This document shows positions 52,694-62,090 of a stretch of 64,000 nucleotides of DNA, piece after piece. Source of the DNA: Bacteroidota bacterium. Its GTDB lineage: Bacteria; Bacteroidota; Bacteroidia; Flavobacteriales; Flavobacteriaceae. Each line of letters begins with the position of its first letter. Positions within the stretch are counted from its first letter, which is position 1. The stretch lies in the NCBI GenBank assembly GCA_024280635.1, contig JAJRPS010000002.1, positions 1 through 64,000 on the forward strand, read 5' to 3'. A program made the position numbers and the translations under genes. Under the pieces are notes generated by a model, which was not told where the DNA came from, searched no databases, and saw only the letters and a list, made by a program, of their open reading frames with translations.

Positions 52694-54007
52694 CTAGCCT
52701 CTAACTTCATTAAATTTAGTAACAACATTGCTATGAGTTACTGTTTTTCCTTCAAAATAAGCTGCTATTGTTGTTTTTTCCGATTTTGTAGCTCCAAGTT
52801 GATTTAAAATATTCATCAGGTGCATTTTCATGTGTCCTTTTTGGATTCCTGTAGTTGTCAATGAGTGTAGTGCTCCAAAATTTTGTGCTAAACCAGCTAC
52901 TGCAACAATTTGCATCAATTCCTTAGCGTTGGGTTTTTGTAAAATTTCTAATGCTAATTTAACTAAGGGGTGCAATTTGGTTAGCCCACCAACAGTACCT
53001 AATGCAAGAGGAAGTTCTATCCAAAATTTAAAAATTCCATTTTCAATATTCGCATGTGTTAAACTTTTGTACTGTCCACCTTTTGCAGCATATGCATGTA
53101 CGCCTGCTTCAATAGCTCTAAAATCATTTCCAGTAGCTAAAACCACAGCGTCTATGCCGTTCATGATGCCTTTATTGTGTGTAACGGCTCTATAGGGTTC
53201 AATTTCAGCAATTTTTACTGCAGTAATAAATTTTTGAGCAAATTCTTCACCACTAATGTCGCCAATTTTTAAATCAGATACAGGGCAAGATACACTCGCC
53301 TTAACCAAGCAATTAGGAGTAAAATTAGACAGAATACTCATCACAATACTAATATTTTTTTCGGTATTTGAAAAATCATCAAAAAGTAGTGCTTCTTGTT
53401 TAAGGGTTTTCGCAAATTGCTCTAAACAAGAGTTGATAAAATTGGCACCCATAGCGTCAAGGGTTTCAAACTCACAATGTATTTGATAATAGTTGTCTAG
53501 TTTATCTGTTTTATCTTTTAAAGTAATACCGGTAATACCGCCACCACGTTTTTCCATATTTTGGGTGATAGATTGTGTGCTGGATAGTAATTTTGGGACA
53601 ACTTGTTTAAAAAAAGCAGTCAATTTTTTAGTGCATCCTTCATATAAAAAATGTACCTGACCAATTTTAGTGGTTCCAAGTACCTCAGTAGTAAAACCAC
53701 CTCTATCATACCAAAACTTAGCAGCCTTACTAGCGGCAGCCACTACTGAGCTTTCTTCAATAGCCATAGGTATAGTGTGTAACGTACCGTTAATTAAAAA
53801 GTTTGGAGCAACTCCAAATGGTAAATAGTAGTTGGTGATGGTGTTTTCTATGAACTCATCATGTAATTGTTGTAGTTTTTCATCTTCATTCCAATACTTT
53901 TTAATTATTTTTTCAGCATCAATATTATTTTGAAAAAAAGTATCAATTATCCACGATACTTTTTCTTTTTTAGATCGTTTAGAAAATCCTTTTACTGGCT
54001 TTGTCAT
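52694..54007 (-). CDS. Class II (degradative-type) HMG-CoA reductase
   Basis: A 437-residue soluble reductase converting HMG-CoA to mevalonate, the committed step of the mevalonate isoprenoid pathway used by Flavobacteriaceae. It has NFLINGTLHTIPMAIEESSVVAAASKAAKFW with the catalytic Glu (84/85), the substrate loop FVESCPNAMG-like DAMGANFINSCLEQF, HNKGIMNGIDAVVLATGND and LALGTVGGLTKLHP, then GLAQNFGALHSLTTTGIQKGHMKMH with the catalytic His. It is the class II type without membrane anchor. The adjacent GHMP kinase supports a biosynthetic rather than degradative role. Confidence 0.93.
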   Translation of the reverse strand: MTKPVKGFSKRSKKEKVSWIIDTFFQNNIDAEKIIKKYWNEDEKLQQLHDEFIENTITNYYLPFGVAPNFLINGTLHTIPMAIEESSVVAAASKAAKFWYDRGGFTTEVLGTTKIGQVHFLYEGCTKKLTAFFKQVVPKLLSSTQSITQNMEKRGGGITGITLKDKTDKLDNYYQIHCEFETLDAMGANFINSCLEQFAKTLKQEALLFDDFSNTEKNISIVMSILSNFTPNCLVKASVSCPVSDLKIGDISGEEFAQKFITAVKIAEIEPYRAVTHNKGIMNGIDAVVLATGNDFRAIEAGVHAYAAKGGQYKSLTHANIENGIFKFWIELPLALGTVGGLTKLHPLVKLALEILQKPNAKELMQIVAVAGLAQNFGALHSLTTTGIQKGHMKMHLMNILNQLGATKSEKTTIAAYFEGKTVTHSNVVTKFNEVRG

Positions 54008-54031
54008 TGTTTTTTATATAAAGAGTGGTTG

Positions 54032-54039
54032 CAAAGATA
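54032..54039 (-). promoter_or_regulatory. -7 promoter element of the HMG-CoA reductase unit (TATCTTTG)
   Basis: A perfect TAnnTTTG match followed by C, 24 bp upstream of the reductase start. Confidence 0.6.
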
Positions 54040-54154
54040 GTTAATTTATGGTTTGAGTAGAGAATCAAAAAAAGTGAATTTATATGGACTCTTTTTTAGC
54101 GGTAAATTAGAGTTCTAATGAGTAGAACAGTTAAAGTATTTTATTTAAAATCGG

Positions 54155-54188
54155 ACTTTTCACTTTTCACTTTTCACTTTTCACTTTT
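54155..54188. repeat. Tandem heptanucleotide repeat (ACTTTTC x4, plus a partial copy)
   Basis: Four perfect copies of ACTTTTC (54155-54182) and a fifth imperfect copy, in the gap between the divergent HMG-CoA reductase and dipeptidyl peptidase genes. Such short tandem arrays slip readily and may change promoter spacing. Confidence 0.9.
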
Positions 54189-54245
54189 TTTAGAGTATAT
54201 TGTACGCTTTAAGACGATTTAAACCATATTTTTACACTTTCAAAA

Positions 54246-56410
54246 ATGAAAAAAATATTTTTATGCTGTAGTTTTTTTTAATAGCTTTTACAGCAGTAAC
54301 CGCTCAGAATAAACAATTTACATTACAAGAAATTTGGGGGGGAGAATTTAGGTCAAATTATATGGATGCCTTAAACACCATGCAAGATGGGCAATATTAT
54401 ACCATTTTAAATTACAATTCCGAAACCAAAAGTACATCCGTAGACAAGTATAGTTACAAAACTTTAGAAAAAGTAGCTACTCTAGTAAACTCAGCTGATA
54501 TTGCAGAGATTCCATATTTTTCAAGTTACACTTTTAATGCTGATGAAACAAAAATGTTGCTATCAACTGAGGTTGCTTATATTTTTAGACATTCAACAGT
54601 AGGTAAATATTATATCTACGACATTGCAACGCAAAAAACAGTGCTTTTATCTGATAAAAAAATTCAAGAACCTACATTTTCTCCTGATGGTAAAAAGGTA
54701 GCATATGTTTTTGAAAATAATATTTATTACAAAAATATCATTACCAACCAAGAAGTTCAGGTAACGGATAACGGTGAAAAAGGAAAAATAATTAACGGAG
54801 TAACGGATTGGGTTTATGAAGAAGAGTTTGCCTTTGTACGTGCTTTTGTGTGGAGTCCTAAAAGTGATGTAATTGCATTTTTGCAGTTTGATGAAACGGA
54901 AGTACCAGAATTTTCAATGGATATATATGGTACGGATTTATATCCACGCCAAGAGCGTATCAAATACCCAAAAGCAGGAGAAAATAATGCAGTAGTTAAT
55001 TTACAAGTGTATCATGTAAATACAAAAACAACAGCGCCAATCAATTTAGGAGAGTATGAATATATACCAAGAATTAAATGGACAAATGACGATAATAATT
55101 TATCGGTAATTACTATGAATCGTCATCAAAATGATTTGAAATTACAATTTGTAAATATTCAAACCCAAAAAGCAAAAGTAGTTTTACATGAAACCGACAA
55201 AGCATATATTGATATTACTGATAATTTGACATTTTTGAAAGATAATAGCTTTATATGGACCAGTGAAAAAGATGGTTACAATCATATTTATCATTATTCA
55301 AAAGTAGGAAAATTGATAAAACAAGTAACTAAAGGAAAATGGGATGTAACCAAATATTATGGTTTCAATGAAAAAAAAGGAAAAATTTATTATCAATCCG
55401 TAGAAAAAGGAAGTGTCAATAGAGATGTATATGCTATTAAAATTAACGGAAGAAAGAAAAAGCGGTTATCTGAAAAAATAGGAAGCAATAGCGCAAACTT
55501 TAGTGCTGATTTCTCCTATTATATCAACACTTTCTCTAACAGTACAACACCAAATGAGTTTACACTAAATGATGCCACTTGCGGTACAATAATTAAGAAA
55601 ATAAAAGATAATAAAGCGTTACAAGAAAAAGTGGCACAATATCAATTTACTCCCAAAGAATTTTCGACTTTAAAAATTAACGGAAACGATTTGAATATGT
55701 GGATGATTAAACCTGCAAATTTTGATAAAACAAAACAATATCCAGTATTGATGTATCAGTATTCAGGTCCAGGTTCACAATCAGTGTCTAATAGTTGGAA
55801 TTCTGCTAATGACTATTGGTATTACCTATTGGCGCAAGAAGGGTATATTATAGTGTGCGTAGACGGTAGAGGAACAGGATATAAAGGTGCTGATTTTAAA
55901 AAAGGCACCCAAAAAGAATTAGGGAAATTTGAAGTAGAAGATCAAGTTGCTGCAGCACAACAATTAGGAAAAAGAAGTTATATAGATGCTAGTAGAATTG
56001 GTATTTGGGGTTGGAGTTATGGTGGTTTTATGTCCTCTAACTGTTTGTTTCAAGCAGCAGATACGTTTAAAATGGCAATAGCAGTTGCACCCGTAACCTC
56101 TTGGCGTTTTTATGATAGTATTTATACCGAGCGTTACATGCAAACACCTCAAGAAAACCCAACTGGATATGATCAAAACTCACCCATTACACATGTAGAT
56201 AAATTAAAAGGAAACTTTTTATTGATTCACGGTAGTGGAGATGATAATGTACATGTGCAAAACACCATGCGTATGGTAGAAGCATTAATACAAGCCGACA
56301 AACAATTTGAATGGATGATATATCCAGATAAAAACCACGGAATTTATGGTGGTAATACACGATTACACTTGTATAAAAAAATGACGAAATTTATTAAAGA
56401 AAATTTATAA
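54246..56410 (+). CDS. Dipeptidyl peptidase IV (S9B), signal peptide frameshifted in a T8 tract
   Basis: An exported serine peptidase releasing X-Pro dipeptides. From ATG 54246 the frame reads MKKIFLCCSFF and hits TAA after the run of eight T (54272-54279). One more T would continue as LIAFTAVTAQNKQF, a perfect signal peptide, joining the main frame (721 residues). As given, only an internal ATG (54362) is available, giving 682 residues without signal. The rest is intact: beta-propeller with DPPIV-N motifs (DWVYEEEFAF, DETEVPEFSMDIYG), then GWSYGGFMSSN (Ser591 of the restored protein), SGDDNVH and NHGIYGG completing the triad. Three peptide transporters follow immediately. Confidence 0.85.
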
Positions 56411-56423
56411 AAAAACAAAAAAT

Positions 56424-57983
56424 ATGTCAACAACAACATTACAACCACATCAAAAAGAACTTTTTGGACACCCAATAGGTTTATTTGTATTATTTTTTAC
56501 TGAAATGTGGGAGCGCTTTTCATACTACGGGATGCGAGCAATATTGGTTATTTATATGATTGCAATGGCATCAGATAAAAACGGACCAGGATTAGGGTGG
56601 TCTGAAGTAGAAGCATTGAAGTTATACGGATGGTATGTCATGTTGGTATATGTAGTATCCATACCAGGAGGTATTTTAGCAGATAAAATTTTAGGACAAA
56701 AAAAGGCGGTAATGCTTGGTGCATCAATACTTGTTGCGGGTCATGGTATTTTAGCTATTGAAGCAACATGGGCATTTTTTACAGGATTGGGGTTAATTAT
56801 ACTGGGAGTAGGATGCTTAAAACCAAACATATCAACTATGGTTGGTGGTTTGTACCAAAAAGGAGACATCCGTAGAGATAAAGGGTTTTCAATATTTTAT
56901 ATTGGGATTAATCTAGGTTCACTATTAGCTACTTCACTCATCGGTTTGGTAGTTGCAAAATGGGGTTGGCATGCAGGATTTGGAATGGCAGGTGTTGCAA
57001 TGTTATTAGGTTTGCTAGTTTATGTTTGGGGGCAAAAGTACATTGCTCATGTAGGTAATAAACCTACAAAAGAGTCTTTAAAAGAAGATATTTCAATAGG
57101 ACAATTGTTTGCAGATTTGTTAAAATCACCTTTACAACTAGGTATTGTAGCGGTATTGTTAGGACTTTCTTTATATGCAGGGTTTACCTTTGAAGGTGTT
57201 GATCATTGGGGGTATGGAGCATTATTTATCTTTTTATCTTTAGTAACGGGTATGATGATGATGATTTACAAAAATTTAGATTCACAAATATTAAAAGATC
57301 GTTTTATTGTATTACTACTTTCTTTTTTAATCGTAATTGTTTTTTGGGGAGCCTTTGAACAAGCAGGAGGATTGATGAGTATTTATACCGAAACCAAAAC
57401 CGATAGAATGCTTTTTGGTTATGAAATACCAACACCCATGTTTCAAGGCTTAAATGCTGGTTTTATTTTATTATTTGCCGTTGCCGTTGCTAATTTTTGG
57501 GCAAAACGTAAACTAAAGGGTAAAGAGGCATCTTCATTATTTAAAATGGCAGTGGGAACGATTATTATGGGGCTCGGTTTTGTATTTATGGTGTTTGCCG
57601 TAAATGATTATGAGGCACATGGCAAATCAGCTATGATATGGTTAGTATTGGCTTATTTATTTCATACCATTGGGGAGTTGAGTTCTTCGCCGGTATCCTT
57701 ATCATTTATTACTAAATTAGCACCAGCAAAATATGCATCCTTAATGATGGGAGTTTATTTTGCAGCAACAGGTTTAGGAGGTAAAGTAGCAGGTATATTA
57801 GGTGAAAACTCTAAAGCACTTGGTGAGTACACCATTTTTGCAGGCATAACCATTTTTACTATATTGTTTGGTGTTTTGGTAATTGCGATACTAAAACCAC
57901 TAAAACGATTAACCCACGGAGCAGAAGACGACGAGCATGAAATACATGATGAAACCGAAGGTTTTGAATTAGCAGATAATTAA
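56424..57983 (+). CDS. POT-family peptide transporter (first of three)
   Basis: A 519-residue proton-coupled oligopeptide transporter of the major facilitator superfamily (14 TM). It has the ExxER proton motif in FTEMWERFSYYGMRAIL, the GGILADKILGQKKAVMLG loop, CLKPNISTMVGGLY and FFYIGINLGSL-like FSIFYIGINLGSLLA, then FWGAFEQAGG and LFHTIGELSSSPVSLSFITKLAPAKYASLMMG. It imports di- and tripeptides. It is 13 bp after the dipeptidyl peptidase gene, so dipeptides released outside can be taken up by the co-expressed carrier. Confidence 0.93.
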   Translation: MSTTTLQPHQKELFGHPIGLFVLFFTEMWERFSYYGMRAILVIYMIAMASDKNGPGLGWSEVEALKLYGWYVMLVYVVSIPGGILADKILGQKKAVMLGASILVAGHGILAIEATWAFFTGLGLIILGVGCLKPNISTMVGGLYQKGDIRRDKGFSIFYIGINLGSLLATSLIGLVVAKWGWHAGFGMAGVAMLLGLLVYVWGQKYIAHVGNKPTKESLKEDISIGQLFADLLKSPLQLGIVAVLLGLSLYAGFTFEGVDHWGYGALFIFLSLVTGMMMMIYKNLDSQILKDRFIVLLLSFLIVIVFWGAFEQAGGLMSIYTETKTDRMLFGYEIPTPMFQGLNAGFILLFAVAVANFWAKRKLKGKEASSLFKMAVGTIIMGLGFVFMVFAVNDYEAHGKSAMIWLVLAYLFHTIGELSSSPVSLSFITKLAPAKYASLMMGVYFAATGLGGKVAGILGENSKALGEYTIFAGITIFTILFGVLVIAILKPLKRLTHGAEDDEHEIHDETEGFELADN

Positions 57984-58034
57984 TAACAAATAACCCTATT
58001 ATAGAGGTTTTTATAAACATTTAAAAAAGAAAAC

Positions 58035-59516
58035 ATGAGTACAGAAAAAAAATCATTTATTAATTTATTACTATCCTTTAAAAGTACATTTTGGGTAGCG
58101 AGTATAATGGAATTATTTGAGCGTTGGGCATGGTATGGTTTGTTTGCCGTTTTTGCCTTATACTTAACAGGTTCAACAGATAGTGGTGCTTTAGGGTTTA
58201 CACATGTTGAAAAAGGTCAAATAATGGGGTTTGTAACATCTATTTTGTATTTTTTACCAATATTAACGGGTATCATGGCAGATAAAATAGGATATAAACG
58301 CTCGTTAATTATTGCTTTTGCGATGTTAGCAATAGGGTATTATGCTATGGGAGAAGTAACTACGGTAAACATGATGTTTATAGCATTTTTATTTACCGCT
58401 TTAGGTGCAGCTATTTTTAAACCAGTAGCCTCAGCAATTGTAACCAAATCTACTAGTGATGAAAATTCAACCTTAGGTTTTGGAGTGTTTTATATGATGG
58501 TAAATATAGGTGGTTTTGTAGGACCAGCAATGTCATCTAACTTACGTACTACGTATGGGTGGAAGTTAATTTTTATTCAAGCTGCAGTAGTAATTTTAAT
58601 AAACTTAATAATTGTATTGTTCTTTTTTAAAGAGCCATATAGAGAGGTGAAAGAAAAAGAGTCGTTTACAGAAGCTGTTATAGATGCTTTTAAAAAAATA
58701 TGGGAAGCCATTTCAGATGTTAGATTAACCGTTTTATTATTAATTATGGTTGGTTTCTGGACCATGTTTAACCAGTTGTTTTATACACTACCAACTTTTA
58801 TAGAAGACTGGGTAGATACCGCTGCGTTACATGATTCTATTGCCGAATTTTCACCTTGGTTAGCAGGTTTTATGAGTGGAGGAGGTAATTCCGTAAATCC
58901 AGAAATGTTAATTAATATTGACGCTGGTTTTATTGTTTTGTTTCAAATAGTAGTTTCTTATTTTGTAATGAAAATGAGACATATAAACGCTATGATAACC
59001 GGTTTAATTGTTGCGGCAATTGGTGTAGGATTAACTTTTTATTTTAATAATGGAATGTATACTATTTTCGGAATTATGATTTTTGCTATTGGTGAAATGC
59101 TGTCAGGACCAACACTATCCTCTTTTATAGCAATGATATCTCCAAAAGGAAAAGAAGCATTATATCAAGGTACATATTTTTTACCTATTGCAGCAGGTAA
59201 CTTTTTTACTGCATTTATTTCAGGTAATTTATACCAATCGTGGTCAGATAAATTAAGCTTATTGCAAAAAACAATGGCTGAAAAAAAGATAAGCATGCCA
59301 GAAGTTGGAGATAGTTTTTCTAAAAACGATTATTTTGCAATGGCATCAGAAAAATTAAACATGTCACAAGTAGAAATGACTCAGATGGTTTGGGATACCT
59401 ATAATCCAAACAAAATATGGTATGTAATTGTGGGTATAGGTGTCTTAACTATCTTGGCATTAGTTATTTATGATAATTTAGTAATAAAACCAAGAGAGAA
59501 AGCACTGGGGAATTAA
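58035..59516 (+). CDS. POT-family-like transporter (second of three, divergent)
   Basis: A 493-residue MFS transporter related to the POT family but divergent: the first-helix motif reads IMELFERWAWYGLFAVF instead of EMWERFSYYG, though the ExxER spacing is kept. Further motifs: TGIMADKIGYKRSLII, IFKPVASAIVTKSTSDEN, FYMMVNIGGFVGPAMSS, GEMLSGPTLSSFIAMISPKGKEALYQG. The segment between helices carries an insert (SPWLAGFMSGGGNSVNPEML). It may transport a different peptide class. It is 51 bp after the first transporter, and a terminator follows it. Confidence 0.85.
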   Translation: MSTEKKSFINLLLSFKSTFWVASIMELFERWAWYGLFAVFALYLTGSTDSGALGFTHVEKGQIMGFVTSILYFLPILTGIMADKIGYKRSLIIAFAMLAIGYYAMGEVTTVNMMFIAFLFTALGAAIFKPVASAIVTKSTSDENSTLGFGVFYMMVNIGGFVGPAMSSNLRTTYGWKLIFIQAAVVILINLIIVLFFFKEPYREVKEKESFTEAVIDAFKKIWEAISDVRLTVLLLIMVGFWTMFNQLFYTLPTFIEDWVDTAALHDSIAEFSPWLAGFMSGGGNSVNPEMLINIDAGFIVLFQIVVSYFVMKMRHINAMITGLIVAAIGVGLTFYFNNGMYTIFGIMIFAIGEMLSGPTLSSFIAMISPKGKEALYQGTYFLPIAAGNFFTAFISGNLYQSWSDKLSLLQKTMAEKKISMPEVGDSFSKNDYFAMASEKLNMSQVEMTQMVWDTYNPNKIWYVIVGIGVLTILALVIYDNLVIKPREKALGN

Positions 59517-59532
59517 TTTTCATTTGAAATTG

Positions 59533-59580
59533 CAAAAAAAAACACTACTAAATACAAATTTGTATTAGTAGTGTTTTTTT
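59533..59580 (+). terminator. Terminator after the second POT gene
   Basis: A long nearly perfect palindrome, AAAACACTACTAA(A)TACAAA / TTTGTATTAGTAGTGTTTT with T run. It separates the first two transporters from the third. Confidence 0.85.
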
Positions 59581-59616
59581 GTATCTTGCCACAACAAAAT
59601 GTATTAAAACAAAAAT

Positions 59617-61401
59617 ATGAGTACAGCAACAGCACAAGACAACTTTTTTAAGTCCAATGTATTAGGACACCCATCGGGGTTATTTGTTTTATTTTTTACC
59701 GAAATGTGGGAGCGCTTTTCATTTTACGGAATGCGAGTTTTATTGATTAACTTTCTAACCATGGCAGTAGTAGGCGCTAACCCAGGTTGGGGCTGGTCTG
59801 CAGAAAATGCAGCAGCACTTTTTGGAACATACGCCATGTTATTATACCTAACACCTATTTTGGGAGGTATTATTGCCGATAAATTAACAGGATATCGTTG
59901 GGCGGTAGTTATTGGGGCTGCAATCATGACTTTAGGGCATGCAGCAATGGCTATTGAAACAGAGTTTTGGTTATATGTGGGGTTAGCACTATTAGTAATT
60001 GGTACTGGTTTTTTTAAGCCAAATATATCATCTATTATTTCAGAAATGTATAAAGACGTGCCAGAAAAGAAAGATGGTGCATACACTATTTTTTATATGG
60101 GTGTAAATGCAGGAGCATTTTTCGGAATGATGCTGTGTGGTTATTTAGCTGAAAAAGTAGGATGGGCTTATGGTTTTGGTTTAGCGGGTATTTTTATGCT
60201 ATTAGGAACATTGCAATTTTGGTTAGCAAAACCTTTGTTTGGTGCTATAGGTGATGTACCGTCTAAAGTACATGAGGTAGAGTTGGAACATGCCATTAAT
60301 GAAAAGGATTCAGATTTTAAAAATGATCATTTAACAGATGAAGAAAAACCTAATCCATTTACGCTATTTGATCAAATAATGATAGCCATATCAACTGTTA
60401 TTGGTTTAATGTATGCTTTTAATGATCCATTATCTAAAATAGGAAATATCAATTTATTTCCCTTCGAAATGTTTGGTATGGAAGGGCAATATGTAGCCAT
60501 ATTATTCGCTTTATCGGTGTTTTTAATTTTGGTAATTAGTCGTATTTCTCGTTATACAAAAATAGTTAGAGACCGTATGATAGCGGTAATTATCTTCGCC
60601 TTCTTCACCGTATTTTTCTGGATGTCTTTTGAGCAAGGAGCAACTTCATTAGTATTATTTGCACGTGATAATGTTGACCGAACACTAACAGGTGATTCTC
60701 AAACCATATTTAATATTGTAAATACATTGCTAACAATAGTGCCTTTAGTAATTGTTACTTGGGTATTGTATTTATTGGCAAAGGAAACTTTTAAGCAAAC
60801 ACCTGGTTCAAACATCGTATTGGCAATATGTTTTGTAGGTATTTGGGCAGTTTCTTTATGGATGTTAAATAAAGAATTTAATGCCGAATCTTCTGAAATA
60901 ACAGTATCTTGGTTTAGTATTTTAAATTCATTTTTTATTATTGCCTTCGCATCATTATTTTCTAAATGGTGGGAATCTAAATACAACCCTTCTGCAGCTG
61001 TTAAATACGGTTTAGGACTAATTATTATGGCAATAGGTTTTGGTTTATTAGCGTTTGGTTCTCATGGAGTGGAAGCAGGAGTAAAAGTAAGTATGGTTTG
61101 GTTAGTGTTGGCGTATTTATTCCATACATTAGGAGAGTTATGCTTGTCACCAGTTGGACTGTCATATGTATCTAAATTAGTACCACCACGTATGATTGCT
61201 TTTATGTTTGGAATGTGGTACTTGGCAATTGCAATTGGAAATAAATTAGCAGCAAAGTTAGGGGGCGAAATTGATAACATTACTTCAGAATACGGGTTGT
61301 CAACGTTCTTTTTAATTTTTACAATTGTGCCTGCAATAGCAGGTTTGTTAATAATGACATTGAATCCGTTATTGAAAAAACTAATGCACGGTGTAAAATA
61401 A
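59617..61401 (+). CDS. POT-family peptide transporter (third of three)
   Basis: A 594-residue POT transporter. It has FTEMWERFSFYGMRVLL, GGIIADKLTGYRWAVVIG, FFKPNISSIISEMYKD, FYMGVNAGAFFGMMLCG, FWMSFEQGATSLVLF and LFHTLGELCLSPVGLSYVSKLVPPRMIAFMFG. A larger central region (about residues 215-250, DSDFKNDHLTDEEKPNP) and extra helices make it longer than the first copy. It is clearly closer to the first than to the second transporter. A terminator upstream means it is separately expressed; TATCTTGC at 59581-59588 is an imperfect promoter. Confidence 0.93.
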   Translation: MSTATAQDNFFKSNVLGHPSGLFVLFFTEMWERFSFYGMRVLLINFLTMAVVGANPGWGWSAENAAALFGTYAMLLYLTPILGGIIADKLTGYRWAVVIGAAIMTLGHAAMAIETEFWLYVGLALLVIGTGFFKPNISSIISEMYKDVPEKKDGAYTIFYMGVNAGAFFGMMLCGYLAEKVGWAYGFGLAGIFMLLGTLQFWLAKPLFGAIGDVPSKVHEVELEHAINEKDSDFKNDHLTDEEKPNPFTLFDQIMIAISTVIGLMYAFNDPLSKIGNINLFPFEMFGMEGQYVAILFALSVFLILVISRISRYTKIVRDRMIAVIIFAFFTVFFWMSFEQGATSLVLFARDNVDRTLTGDSQTIFNIVNTLLTIVPLVIVTWVLYLLAKETFKQTPGSNIVLAICFVGIWAVSLWMLNKEFNAESSEITVSWFSILNSFFIIAFASLFSKWWESKYNPSAAVKYGLGLIIMAIGFGLLAFGSHGVEAGVKVSMVWLVLAYLFHTLGELCLSPVGLSYVSKLVPPRMIAFMFGMWYLAIAIGNKLAAKLGGEIDNITSEYGLSTFFLIFTIVPAIAGLLIMTLNPLLKKLMHGVK

Positions 61402-61415
61402 AAGAATTGTTTTTG

Positions 61416-61423
61416 TAATTTTG
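61416..61423 (+). promoter_or_regulatory. -7 promoter element (TAATTTTG) of the thioredoxin-like gene
   Basis: A perfect TAnnTTTG match, 71 bp before the start at 61495. Confidence 0.5.
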
Positions 61424-61494
61424 GCATATAAATTGCTACTATTACAAAAAACGAAGTTTAATTTAATAATTACCCCGTTTTACGGGTATAAAAT

Positions 61495-61956
61495 ATGAAA
61501 AAGATAATATTAGGAGCGTTATTAATGTTTGCAACCATAACATTTGCTCAAAGTGGTACAGACGGATTAGAATGGATAGAAGGCTATGAAGCAGCAGCAA
61601 AAATTGCACAAAAAACAGGAAAACCTATTTTAGCTAACTTTACTGGTAGTGATTGGTGTGGTTGGTGTATCCGTTTAGATAAAGAAGTTTTTAGTAAAAA
61701 AGAATTTGAAAAATGGGCTAAAAAAAATGTAGTCCTTTTAAAAGTAGATTTCCCGAAACGTAAAAAAATACCAGCAGCAATTGCAGATGGTAACAAAGCA
61801 CTACAACAAGCTTTTCAAGTACGAGGGTATCCAACCTTATGGCTATTTAGTGTAGGAAAAGAGGTAAGTGATATTACTCCGCTAGGAAGTACAGGTTATG
61901 TAAAAGGTGGTGCAACCAAATGGATTGAAAGCATATCACCAGCATTGCCAAATTAA
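61495..61956 (+). CDS. Exported thioredoxin-family protein
   Basis: A 153-residue exported protein: signal peptide (MKKIILGALLMFATITFAQ), then a thioredoxin fold with KPILANFTGSDWCGWCIRLDKEVF (Cys55, Cys58), VVLLKVDFPKRKKIP and the cis-Pro loop FQVRGYPTLWLF. The SDWCGWC motif marks the Bacteroidota/Planctomycetes group of periplasmic thiol-disulfide proteins. Partners are unknown. It is monocistronic, with its own promoter and a terminator shared with the converging comEC. Confidence 0.88.
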   Translation: MKKIILGALLMFATITFAQSGTDGLEWIEGYEAAAKIAQKTGKPILANFTGSDWCGWCIRLDKEVFSKKEFEKWAKKNVVLLKVDFPKRKKIPAAIADGNKALQQAFQVRGYPTLWLFSVGKEVSDITPLGSTGYVKGGATKWIESISPALPN

Positions 61957-62057
61957 GAGTAATAATGTTTTATGGGCTATCGCTCCGCGATTAAACCCTA
62001 ATAATGATTAGGTTGTAACTGAAATATTTATTGGTTATTTATACGATTTACAACTGT

Positions 62058-62090
62058 ACCCTTTTTACAATAAAGTAAAAAGGGTTTTTT
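62058..62090. terminator. Bidirectional terminator between the thioredoxin-like gene and comEC
   Basis: Stem ACCCTTTTTAC with GTAAAAAGGGT, T run on the plus strand reaching the comEC stop codon. Confidence 0.8.
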
